Source: Mycoplasma anserisalpingitidis
Lineage (GTDB): Bacteria > Bacillota_I > Bacilli_A > Mycoplasmatales > Metamycoplasmataceae
Direction: 5' to 3'
Length of the DNA stretch: 64,000 nucleotides
Assembly (NCBI RefSeq): GCF_007858495.1
Contig: NZ_CP041663.1
Span: 558,001-622,000 of the forward strand
A program made the position numbers and the translations under genes. Position 1 is the first letter of the stretch, and every line of letters begins with the position of its first letter. A model generated the notes under the pieces. The model was not told the DNA's origin. It ran no database searches and worked only from the letters and a program-made list of their open reading frames with translations. Below, piece after piece: positions 22,020 through 31,300 of the stretch.

Positions 22020-22041
22020 AAAAACTCAGTTAAATGAGTTT
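22014..22041 (-). terminator. mgtE terminator
   Basis: AAACTCA (22022-22028) and TGAGTTT (22035-22041). On the minus strand the stem is followed by TTTTTTTATTTT. Confidence 0.75.
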
Positions 22042-22044
22042 AGA

Positions 22045-23493
22045 TTAAACTAATACCACAAATGATATTCAGAAAATAAATATTGTTATTCCAAAAAAGA
22101 TCAATGTTGATATAGCATCAGTTAAGGTTGTTAGAATTGGCGCTGACATAACAGCTGGATCTTTTTTTAGTTTTAATGCAAAAATAGGAATAATTGTACC
22201 TAAAAATTTAGCCAAAATAATAACAAATCATAAAGCTATTGAAGAAGCTAAAATCATAAAAATAATTGAAGTTCTCTCATCGGCATGGAGTAAATCACCA
22301 GAAATTAAGAAGTAAATACTTAGTCTTAAAACATTAACGAAAAATAATATAAGACCAACAACTACAGAAATATTAAACTCTTTTAATATAACTTTTTTAA
22401 TATCTTTAGATTCAATTTCTCCTAAAGCTAATGAACGAGTAATTGTTGTAGATGACTGAGAACCAGCGTTTCCGGCAGCACCAGAAATGACAGGAATTAA
22501 AGAAACAATAATAGCTGTAGAAAGTGTAACTCCAAGAGATTTGATGAAGTTTTCAGAAATATCAGTAAAACTTTGAATGATAAATTGACTTAAAGTAGCA
22601 GAAATCATCAAAATGATCAATCAAAGAATTCTTGACTTAACAATACTTAAAACGGTTGTTTTAATATAAGACTCTTCTTTATCTTCAATAGTAATTCCGG
22701 CCATTTTATACATATCTTCAGTTGCAGAATTACGAACGATATCAATAACATCGTCAGAAGTAATCATACCCACAAGACGATTATCACTTGTTACAACAGG
22801 AAGAGATGACATATCATGCTCTGCGAAAATATTTGATGCATGCTCAGTATCATTATGAGCGTAAACTGATGGAACTGCAGAATAAAGTGATTCAATTTTT
22901 TCATTTTCATTAGCAAAAACAATTTCTTCAAGAGAAATTGAACCAAGTAAAACACCTTTATCATCTGTGACGAAGAAATAGTGAGATAACTCAGCATTAT
23001 TCTTTTTATAATCACGTTTAATTTTACTTAATGCTTTTTTGCAAGTATAGTCAGCTCTAATTGTTGAAATATCAACTGACATAATACTTCCGACTTGATC
23101 TTCTTTATATTTTAAAATACTATTAATTAAGTTTCTTTTTTCGGGTGGAGTTTCAAAAAGAATTCTTTTTTGAATGTTTGCGGGTAAGTCTTCAATAACG
23201 TCTGCAAGTTCATCACTTTGAAGTTCTTGAAGAATTTCCATACCTCATTCTTCTGTAAAACTAATTGCTAATTTAGCTTTAACTTCATCATCTAAATAAC
23301 TAAATAATTCGGCAGCTTCATCTCTTTTTAAGACTCTTAAGTAAAATAATTGATCTTCAAGTGAAAGTTGCTCAAAACAACTCGCAACATAAGCGATCGG
23401 GTACTCATCAAGGAATTCTCGTGATAATTTTACGCTTTTGTTTTTAATTAATTTTTGTAATTCTTCAAACATTTGATCAATGTTGTTGTCCAT
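22045..23493 (-). CDS. mgtE: magnesium transporter MgtE
   Basis: A 482-residue Mg2+ channel. The order is the N domain of helical repeats (residues 1-125, with IEDLPANIQKRIL), two CBS domains (about 130-250, with VGSIMSVDIS and SLPVVTSDNRLVGMITSDDV), a connecting helix and five C-terminal membrane helices. The pore signature PVISGAAGNAGSQSSTTI and RSLALGEI are intact. TGA Trp codons occur at three domain junctions. The start has AAGGAGGTCGT. It lies 43 bases after cdaM with a hairpin between, so magnesium uptake and c-di-AMP synthesis may be cotranscribed. Confidence 0.96.
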
Positions 23494-23521
23494 ACGACCT
23501 CCTTGATGATTTTTAAGGTTA

Positions 23522-23545
23522 AAAGACTAGCTTGAACTAGTCTTT
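23522..23545 (-). terminator. hairpin between cdaM and mgtE
   Basis: AAAGACTAG (23522-23530) and CTAGTCTTT (23537-23545) form a 9-bp stem overlapping the cdaM stop. A short TTTTAA follows on the minus strand. It may be a partial terminator (attenuator) limiting read-through into mgtE. Confidence 0.5.
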
Positions 23546-24187
23546 CAAATATTTAATTAATTGTTCTTGGAACTCTTCGAGTTTAATAGGGACTATATTT
23601 CCGTTTTTAGCAATAGAAATAGTTCCTGTCTCTTCAGAAACAACTATGGTTGTAGCATCACAAATCTCGCTAATTCCCATAGCAGCCCTATGTCTTGAAC
23701 CATATTTATTGTCCATACTTTTTCTTGTTATTTTATAGAATGTAGAAGCATAATAAATTTTGTTGTTTCTTATCACAACAGCTCCATCATGCAATGGACT
23801 TTCTTTATTAAAAATAGAAATCAATAAAGAACTTGAAATATTAGCATTAATAATAACTCCATCAGTTCTTAAGTTATCAATATTATCACTGTTTTCAATA
23901 GTAACAAGTGCACCGACTTTATTCTTGCTCAAAAACGCAACAGCTTCCCTAAGTTGATTGATAAGTCTTACTTGAGTGCTTTTTCCTAGTTTATCGTACT
24001 TACTTTTCATCATTTTAGTTTTAATGATTTCCAATAATTTAGGTAAACCCACTAATAATAAAATTAATGAAACTAAAACAGTGATAATGATTAGTAAAAT
24101 TAACTGAGTAGTTTGCATCATATTTTTATTTAGAACACTTTCGTTAGCGACTGCATCAGTAACTTCTTTTAAAACATTAATTAACAT
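23537..24187 (-). CDS. cdaM: diadenylate cyclase, single-span CdaM/DacA type
   Basis: A membrane-anchored enzyme making cyclic di-AMP from two ATP. One hydrophobic helix (QLILLIIITVLVSLILLLVGL) precedes the DAC domain, which carries both catalytic motifs: DGA in SPLHDGAVVI (about 134-136) and RHR in YGSRHRAAMGISE (about 165-167). CdaA of most Firmicutes has three spans; one span matches the mycoplasma CdaM form. Two ATGs are adjacent. The GGAGGT ribosome site touches the first, so I use the second (24185-24187). It lies downstream of a 77-residue anchored protein. Confidence 0.94.
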   Translation of the reverse strand: MLINVLKEVTDAVANESVLNKNMMQTTQLILLIIITVLVSLILLLVGLPKLLEIIKTKMMKSKYDKLGKSTQVRLINQLREAVAFLSKNKVGALVTIENSDNIDNLRTDGVIINANISSSLLISIFNKESPLHDGAVVIRNNKIYYASTFYKITRKSMDNKYGSRHRAAMGISEICDATTIVVSEETGTISIAKNGNIVPIKLEEFQEQLIKYLKD

Positions 24188-24199
24188 CATACCTCCGTA

Positions 24200-24433
24200 T
24201 TAAGCAAAGAAATGAACAAATGCAAATGCTAAAACTATCAATGATATTACTAACAAGCTTCCTAAAATTTTGTAAAGCAATTCACTTTTATTACTTTCTC
24301 TAACAAATTCACTCTTAGTTTGTTTTTTAGAAATTTTAACAGTAACATCTTTGTCGACTAATTCTTTTTGATTTTGTTCATAGTCATTTTGAAGAGCTTT
24401 TCTTCTTGCTTCGATTAATTCATTATTGTTCAT
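24200..24433 (-). CDS. small C-terminally anchored protein
   Basis: A 77-residue protein with a charged, helical N-terminal half (MNNNELIEARRKALQNDYEQ and KKQTKSEFVRES). One C-terminal membrane helix (ILGSLLVISLIVLAFAFVHFF) ends right at the terminus, so it is tail-anchored. The start follows AGGAGAAAA. The gap to cdaM is about a dozen bases, so it belongs to the cdaM-mgtE transcript. No family recognised; it may be an accessory of the cyclase. Confidence 0.7.
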   Translation of the reverse strand: MNNNELIEARRKALQNDYEQNQKELVDKDVTVKISKKQTKSEFVRESNKSELLYKILGSLLVISLIVLAFAFVHFFA

Positions 24434-24470
24434 TTTTCTCCTAAATATATAAATTATACTAAATAATTTA

Positions 24471-25604
24471 TTATGAAATTTTAATGCTTTGTATTTGTTC
24501 TTTGATTAATTTTTCTTCTAAAGAGTTAATCATATCTAATTCTTCTTCTAATTTAGTTACAGTTTGAAGATCAGGTTTTGTAACCGGTTCTTTTGGGGCA
24601 AATAATTCGCAAGTTTCATTTGCTTTAATAATTGATGTTTCGTATGTACCTATTTTACGGGCGATATTGATAATCTCATTTTTGTCATAACTTAAAAGAG
24701 GACGAAGAATTTGCATATCTGTACTTTTACCAATCACTGCCATTGACTCAAGAGTTTGCGAAGCTACTTGACCTAAATTATCACCATTTGAAAGAGCTAA
24801 GATTCCTTTGTTTTTTGCAATAATTTCAGCTATTCTATAAAAACTTCTTCTCATTAAGGTTATTTTATAGCTTTGATTTGAAGTTAATGCTAGATAATTC
24901 ATTAAAAATGTATAGTTAGCTAAATGTAAATAACTTACACCTTGATACTTGCTTAAAACTTGTACAAAGTGTTTCATTTTGTTTACTGTTCTTTCATCAG
25001 TGTGTGGTGGAGTTATAAAACTAAGGAATTCAACTTTAAGACCTCTTTTCATGAGTTTTAAAGCTGCAACTGGACTATCTATTCCACCACTAAGTAAGTG
25101 CAAAACCTTTCCACTTGAACCAACCGGCAAACCACCAATCCCTTGAATATAATCAGAAAAAATATAAACATTTTTTTCTCTAACTTCAACAAAAAAAGTT
25201 TGATCTGGATTATGTACATCTACTTTTAAATTAGTATTTTTTAAAACGTGCCCACCTAAAATATTGTTTATCTCAGATGAATTTATTGGGTATTGTTTGT
25301 AATGTCTTCTAGCTTCAATCTTGAACGTTTTACTATCGTTTCTTACTAGTTTTAAGACATTTTCTTTGATTTCATCCATTTCATGCGAACATACAATAAC
25401 TGGAGAATATGAACTTATTCCAAAAATATATTGTAGATCGTTCACTGTTTGTTCTGAATAATCGGTGTACATTCTGTCAAACTGAATATCAACTTTTTGT
25501 CCTAAAATTCTTTCAGCATTTTGTTTTAAACAATTAGTAAAAAATTTTCTATTTTTCTTCTTTAAAACTAGCTCACCATATCTTATTAAAATTTTGCTAT
25601 ACAT
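24471..25604 (-). CDS. thiI: tRNA 4-thiouridine synthetase ThiI
   Basis: A 377-residue PP-loop ATPase that activates U8 of tRNA for thiolation. The order is an N-terminal ferredoxin-like domain, a THUMP domain (about 60-165, with FKIEARRHYKQYPINSSEIN) and the PP-loop SGGIDSP (172-178). The downstream segments GDNLGQVASQTLESM and RPLLSYDKNEII also fit. There is no rhodanese domain, as in Gram-positive ThiI. The start overlaps the end of the EzrA-like gene by 8 bases. In Bacillus, ezrA, iscS (nifZ) and thiI are likewise neighbours; the cysteine desulfurase is missing here. Confidence 0.95.
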   Translation of the reverse strand: MYSKILIRYGELVLKKKNRKFFTNCLKQNAERILGQKVDIQFDRMYTDYSEQTVNDLQYIFGISSYSPVIVCSHEMDEIKENVLKLVRNDSKTFKIEARRHYKQYPINSSEINNILGGHVLKNTNLKVDVHNPDQTFFVEVREKNVYIFSDYIQGIGGLPVGSSGKVLHLLSGGIDSPVAALKLMKRGLKVEFLSFITPPHTDERTVNKMKHFVQVLSKYQGVSYLHLANYTFLMNYLALTSNQSYKITLMRRSFYRIAEIIAKNKGILALSNGDNLGQVASQTLESMAVIGKSTDMQILRPLLSYDKNEIINIARKIGTYETSIIKANETCELFAPKEPVTKPDLQTVTKLEEELDMINSLEEKLIKEQIQSIKIS

Positions 25605-27204
25605 TATTGTGTCTCTCTTTCTTTTGGTAAATTTCTAAAATCTCTTTAAATGCTTCATTATATTTTTTTTCATTATATAAGTTAATAGCTCTATCAATTA
25701 TTTCGTTATTAATTGTTGAATTTTTTAGTTGGTTAATTTTATCATAAATAAATTCAAATGCATCCTTATATCACCTTGCTTGGGAATATAAGTTAATTAT
25801 ATAAATTAGTTGACTTTTTCAAGCATCCATTATTGAATTTATTTCATCAATTTCAATAAATTTATTCTCTAATGATTTTAAATAAACTGAATGTATTTCC
25901 TTTAATTTATTTATTTCATTTTCAGCTATTTCACTCTCTAAAATATCAACAGTTAATAATTGGTAATAAAGAGATTGAGTGTTATTGAAATATTCAATAA
26001 AATTATTTTTTGTGTAATTTGCAATTGTTTTTTCATTTATATTTTGTTCGACTAAGGTTAAAATTTGTGAAGAATTATTTAAGAAAAAGTTTATATTATT
26101 AAATAAATCTTGATAATTTTTATCATCAGATTTTAAAATTATCTCATAGGATTTTTTTATATTATCAAATAATTCCGGAATTTGTTCTTTATCCTTTAAG
26201 TTGAATTTAATAAAATCAATGTAATCGTAAATTTCCTTAAAAAATTCAATAAATTCTTTTATCTTTTGAACTATTATTTTTTTATTATTTTTGTTTGTAT
26301 AAAGTTCAAAAATTAGTTTATAAATTTGTCTTAATTTTTTTTCAGTTGAATCACAATTTTCTACTTTTAGATTCTTTTGAAGTCTTAAAATATCATTTTT
26401 TAAATTTGATAAATGTATATTATTTTTATTATTATTTAACACATCAGGTAAATTTTTATACAATGACCATTCAAAATTTCCGGCCTTATCAATTCAAATA
26501 ATTAGTTCGTGCATTTTATTTTGTAACTCATTAATAACAAAATCTAAGTTATCAAAATCAGCTGAAACTTTTCTATTTTCAACATTATTCAACTCTTGAG
26601 AAATTAAATTTATTTGTTCAATAATATAGTCAAAAGTATTAATTAACTTAAAATGATTTAAATTTGAATACTGTCTTAAATTCGTAATTATTTCATACAT
26701 TTTTGATCAAATCTCGTCGATAGTATTCCACTTTTCATTTAACTCTTTAGAAATATCAAAAAATTTAACAGTTAATGTTTCGAATTTTTCATTATTCATT
26801 TTAATTTTTTTGTAGTTTTTTACTAAATTGGATAATTTTTTTATTGAATATAATTCATTCATTTTTTCATAAATATCTTTTATTACATCTGTTTCAAGGA
26901 TAATATTTCTGTTTAATTCTGAAAGTTCTTTGTAAGAAATAATTGAGTCATTTTTTCTTTTTCTTACATTTTCAAATCTAGTCATAATATTGCTAATTTT
27001 CTGAGCTTTTTTATTAACAGAAATTTTTAATGTGTTTGTTTTTTCATATATCAACTTTACAATTAATTGTAATACTAGATAAATTATCGCAGCAAGTAAA
27101 ATAGCAACAGCAACAGCAATAATTGTAATAATAACAATTTTTGCTGTTTCTGACTTATTTGCAGTATTATTAGTAATTTCCGATAGTTTATTTTTTATAT
27201 CCAT
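25597..27204 (-). CDS. ezrA: EzrA-like septation-ring regulator
   Basis: A 535-residue protein with an N-terminal membrane helix (about 22-49, AKIVIITIIAVAVAILLAAI) followed by nearly 490 residues of Asn/Lys/Glu-rich helical, coiled-coil-like sequence with TGA Trp codons. EzrA has the same architecture (N-terminal anchor, spectrin-like repeats, about 560 residues). The position also fits: in Bacillus ezrA lies between rpsD and nifZ-thiI, and here the gene lies between rpsD (divergent) and thiI (overlapping by 8 bases). Sequence identity to EzrA is low, so the name rests on architecture and synteny. Its role would be in FtsZ ring placement. A -10 box (TATAAT on the minus strand) lies at 27234-27239. 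Confidence 0.65.
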
Positions 27205-27279
27205 AATTTAGTTTCCTTGTCTGTTGCAAAATAATTATATAAAGATTAGTAAAAAACAGAAAATATTATAAAATATTTA

Positions 27280-27416
27280 AGCATAAATACAGCGGTTTAT
27301 TATTTTTAGAACTGAATTTATCCATTAAATTGCAAAGTAGAAGAGCTGAAAATTCGAAATCTTAAGATAAAATCACCTAACTAGGAATAAACACCTTTAT
27401 GCAGAAAGAGGAAAAA
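27280..27416 (+). promoter_or_regulatory. possible rpsD leader
   Basis: A TATAAA box at about 27268 implies a leader of about 137 bases before the rpsD start, long for this genome. In Firmicutes S4 represses its own mRNA through a structured leader; whether this one folds equivalently was not determined. Confidence 0.35.
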
Positions 27417-28016
27417 ATGTCAAGATATACTGGACCAGTGTTCAAAAAATCACGTCGTTTAGGTTACTCTATCTTAGAAACTGGAAAAGAATTTGCTAAA
27501 GGTAGAAAAAGAACATATGCGCCTGGACAACACGGAAACAAAAGAGTAAAACTTTCAGATTATGGTTTACACTTATATGAAAAACAAAAAATTAAATTTG
27601 TTTTTGGTATTAATGAAAAACAATTAAGAAAAGTTTACGTTAAAGCTTCAAAAATGAAAGGTGTTACAGGTACAAACTTACTTCAATTACTTGAAAGTCG
27701 TTTAGATAACTTAGTTTACAGAGCGGGGTTTGCAACAACAAGAAAACAAGCTCGTCAATTAGTTAACCACGGACACTTTACATTAGATGGTAAAAAAGCA
27801 GATATTCCATCAATGCAAATTAAATTAGGTTCAAAAATTGAACTTAGAGAAAAATCAAGAAACAATGTTCAAATTAAAGATGCTTTAGAAAACTCAAGTG
27901 CATCAGCATGATTAACAAGAAAAGATTTTGCAGTGACATATGACCGTTTACCAGAACGTAACGAAGTTCACACAGAAATCAAAGATGCTTTAATCGTTGA
28001 GTTCTACGCTAAATAG
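27417..28016 (+). CDS. rpsD: 30S ribosomal protein S4
   Basis: A 199-residue primary 16S rRNA-binding protein. The typical start [18 protein letters not shown] is followed by the basic [10 protein letters not shown] and an S4 RNA-binding domain with [20 protein letters not shown] and [13 protein letters not shown]. The usual [11 protein letters not shown] tail is preceded by a TGA Trp. The start ATG has AGAGGAAAAA before it. It is followed after 18 bases by rpmE. Confidence 0.97.
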
Positions 28017-28034
28017 TAGGATTAAGGAGTAAAT

Positions 28035-28244
28035 ATGAAAAAAAATATTCATCCACAATATCACGAAGTTAAAGTGACTTGTTCAACATGCCAAAAAGAA
28101 TTTGAATTCCGTTCAACTAGAAAACAATTTACAGTTGACGTATGTTCAGGATGCCACCCTGTTTACACAGGAAACAGAGCTAAAGTTAAAGCTACTGGAA
28201 GAATCGATAGATTCAATAGAAGACTTGAAAAAAAACAAAACTAA
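28035..28244 (+). CDS. rpmE: 50S ribosomal protein L31
   Basis: A 69-residue L31 of the zinc-binding form. MKKNIHPQYHEVKVTCSTC and the second pair in VDVCSGCHPVYTG give the Cys ligands, and the tail RIDRFNRRLEKK fits the family. It has an AAGGAGTAAAT ribosome site, lies just after rpsD and ends in a strong terminator whose T run also serves as upstream sequence for the next gene. Confidence 0.96.
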   Translation: MKKNIHPQYHEVKVTCSTCQKEFEFRSTRKQFTVDVCSGCHPVYTGNRAKVKATGRIDRFNRRLEKKQN

Positions 28245-28254
28245 TATAGTCTTA

Positions 28255-28289
28255 GAATGCACTCGATGCATTCTTTTTTTTTTTTTTTT
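28255..28289 (+). terminator. rpmE terminator with T16 tract
   Basis: GAATGCA (28255-28261), loop CTCGA, TGCATTC (28267-28273), then 16 consecutive T (28274-28289). Confidence 0.9.
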
Positions 28290-28298
28290 CAATATAAT
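28274..28298 (+). promoter_or_regulatory. poly-T tract and -10 box upstream of the giant surface-protein gene
   Basis: T16 (28274-28289) is followed three bases later by TATAAT (28293-28298). The homopolymer therefore fills the region between -10 and -35, where its length would set promoter spacing. Confidence 0.65.
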
Positions 28299-28362
28299 AT
28301 TTTAAATATTAAATCTAAAGTTTATTTTATAGTCTTTGACTATAAAAGCAAAAGGAAAAACA

Positions 28363-31300
28363 ATGAAAAACAACTCTAAATCAAAGAAAAAGAAAACATT
28401 AATAATTTTGTCATTATTAAGTCTTACTTCAGTAACTTTAGGTTCTGTAACAGCTTTTGTTTTACATGAAAAATCTGATAAAAAAATTGAGAAACCAATT
28501 GATGAATCCAAAGTTGATGATGAATTAAAAAATCAAAAAATTGAGAAATATGAACAAATCATCAAAGAAAAAGACGAATATATTAACTCTTTAAGTGATT
28601 CCGATAAAGAAAAAAATAAAACTGAGTTAGATAAATTAGTTGATGAATTCTCAAAACTTCCAGATAAATCTGAATTAAATAACAAAACAAACACAGAACT
28701 TGATGAGTTAATTAGCAAAGCTGAAGAAATTTTCAATAACTTTAAAAATGCAGTTGAAAATAATCAAAATGATAAAAGTGAAGATGATGAAAACTCTAAT
28801 TCTGAAAATAAATTTGAAAGCATAGTTGATAAGTTTCACATTCTTGAAAGTCAAATTAGAAATTACGCTTCAAAATTAGATAAAAATAAATTTGGTGATA
28901 TTGCAAATGAATGTTTGAATTATGCTGAAAGTATAAGTTCATTCATTTCTCCATTTGAAAATATTAAAGAATTTAATGAAAAACAAATTGAAACATTGAA
29001 TAAAAAATACAATGAATTTGTGCAAGTTTTTGCCAAATTACAATATAAAGAAAATATCATTGTATTAAATGAATTTAAGAATAAATCTCAAGAACTAATT
29101 GAGCATTTAAACAAAAACTACTCACAAGAACTTTCAAACAAATTAGTAGAATTCAAAAACCAAAAATCAATTTTAGACAAAAGAAGTTTATCAATTAAAA
29201 CAATTCAAGAAATTTCAAAATTAGAAGATCTAAGTGAAATTCAGGAACTTAATCAATCATACCATTCCCTTGTTAATAAAATGGAATATGAAAAATATCG
29301 TTTAGACTTTAATAAAAAGATTGAAGATATTATTGCAAATCCAGATTCACAAATTAATGAAGATGACAAGAAAAAACTTAACGATATTGTAGAAAATTTA
29401 AATAAAACTGTTGACAATAACATTAAAAATAATGTCAAAGATGATAAATTACTTGATAAAACAAAAAATGATTTTGATAACTTGCTAAATCAAATAATAA
29501 ATAAAAATCAAAATAACGAAGAAACTAATAAAGCTGAAAGTAAAAAATGAACAGAAAAATTAGAAGTATTAATTAAAGAGATTAATGGTACTTTCATTCC
29601 TGATAATTTAAATAATATTGGTACACAAGATATTAAAAATAAACTAGTCAATAGTATTGAATTAAATAAACCTAATTCTGATGCTGACCTAGAAGCTAAA
29701 GAAAAATACAATTCTCTATTAGAATCATACAATAACGCAAAAAGAGAACTGACGCAATATAACACAAATAAAGAATCATTAGAAACAACTAAAAAAATAT
29801 TAGAAAGCGAAGCATTAAAATACACCGAAGAAAAATATAAATCTTTAGTTGAAAAAATAAATGAGAAAGTTAAAAAAGTTAATGAAGAATTAGAGAATTT
29901 ATCTTCTGATGAATTAATAAAAACTAACTTAGAATTAAGAGAATTTATTTCAACACTTCCAAATAAAGTTGCAATATGCGATTCATTAGATAATTTAAAA
30001 CAAACAATTGAACAAGCAAACTCATATATCTCTAACAATGGTGATACTTATGAAACAAATCTTAATAAAGAGTTAAATGTAATTGTTATTGCCAGTGAAG
30101 AAAAATACAAAGAATTTTTAAGTGATATTTTTAGTCCATCAATCGCTTCTGAAATAATTGATAATGTTAACAAAACTTTACAAGATAAATTGCTTGAAGT
30201 GAAAAATATTAAAGAAGAGCGTAATAAATCTAAAGAACTTTTAGAAAAGAAAATAAATGAATTAACTACTTATAAAGATAAAGTTTTAAGCAAAGATGAA
30301 AAATCTAAAAATATGTATGCCGACTTGATAAACCAATTAGAAGAATTGATTATTCAGTCAAACAAAATTAAAGATGACTCTGATGCTCAAACATTAACAC
30401 AACAAATCGATAATATTGATAAACAACTAAGTGAAATTAAAAATACTAAGAACCAAAGAGATCAAGAAAATGGCTTAATAAAGGGCTCGCTTGAAGACCA
30501 GTTAATTGATGCTCAAAACTGAATTGATAGTAATTTTGATCCTAATTCAAACAACCAAATCAAGAGGAATTTAGAATCTGTTATTAATGAAATTATTTCT
30601 AATAAAGATTTACCTGAAACAGATAATCAAAAATTAAATGAACTTATTCAGCAACTAAAAAACGCTCTTGACAAAGCTAAAGAAGATCTTAAATCTCAAA
30701 ATAAGGCCAAGGAAGAGTTATTAGTTAATGTTGGTAAATTAGAAAATTATATTAAAAATAATTTAACTGAATCACCATACAATGAAATAGACAACAATCT
30801 AGGTTTAAGCAAAAAAATTGATGAGATTAAAACAAATATCAATAATTATTCAGCTGAAGAGTTAAAAAACTTAAACAAAGAAATATTAGAATTAATAACT
30901 AAGAGCGAAGAAGCAAAAACTGACAAAGATCATGAAATCGCACTTAAAAAATTAAATGACTTAGTAAGTGAATCTAAAGGCTACGTAAACCAATTAAATG
31001 ACTCAGTAAATAAAGATAGATATAACCAAATTTCTTCTCTTTTAGGTTCCAAAATTTCGAATGCCGAATCAAATATTAACAATCAAACTACCGAAGAGTT
31101 AAAAAACAATTATTCTAGTTTGTACAAAGCTTTAAAAGATGCTAAAGACAGTAAATATGCACTCGACCAACAAATTTACAATGATAAAAAATCTGAGTTG
31201 AACAACAAGGCGCTTGAAGCCCTCAACAAACTTGTAAACTTTAGAGATGATGTTCCCACTGAAAAAGAATTTAAAGAACAATTAAAGAAAAAAATTGATG

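Noticed and set aside
30480..31120. Possible gene boundary inside the giant gene
   Set aside because: The region lacks ATG codons in frame but remains open and of the same composition, so it is simply an internal stretch.
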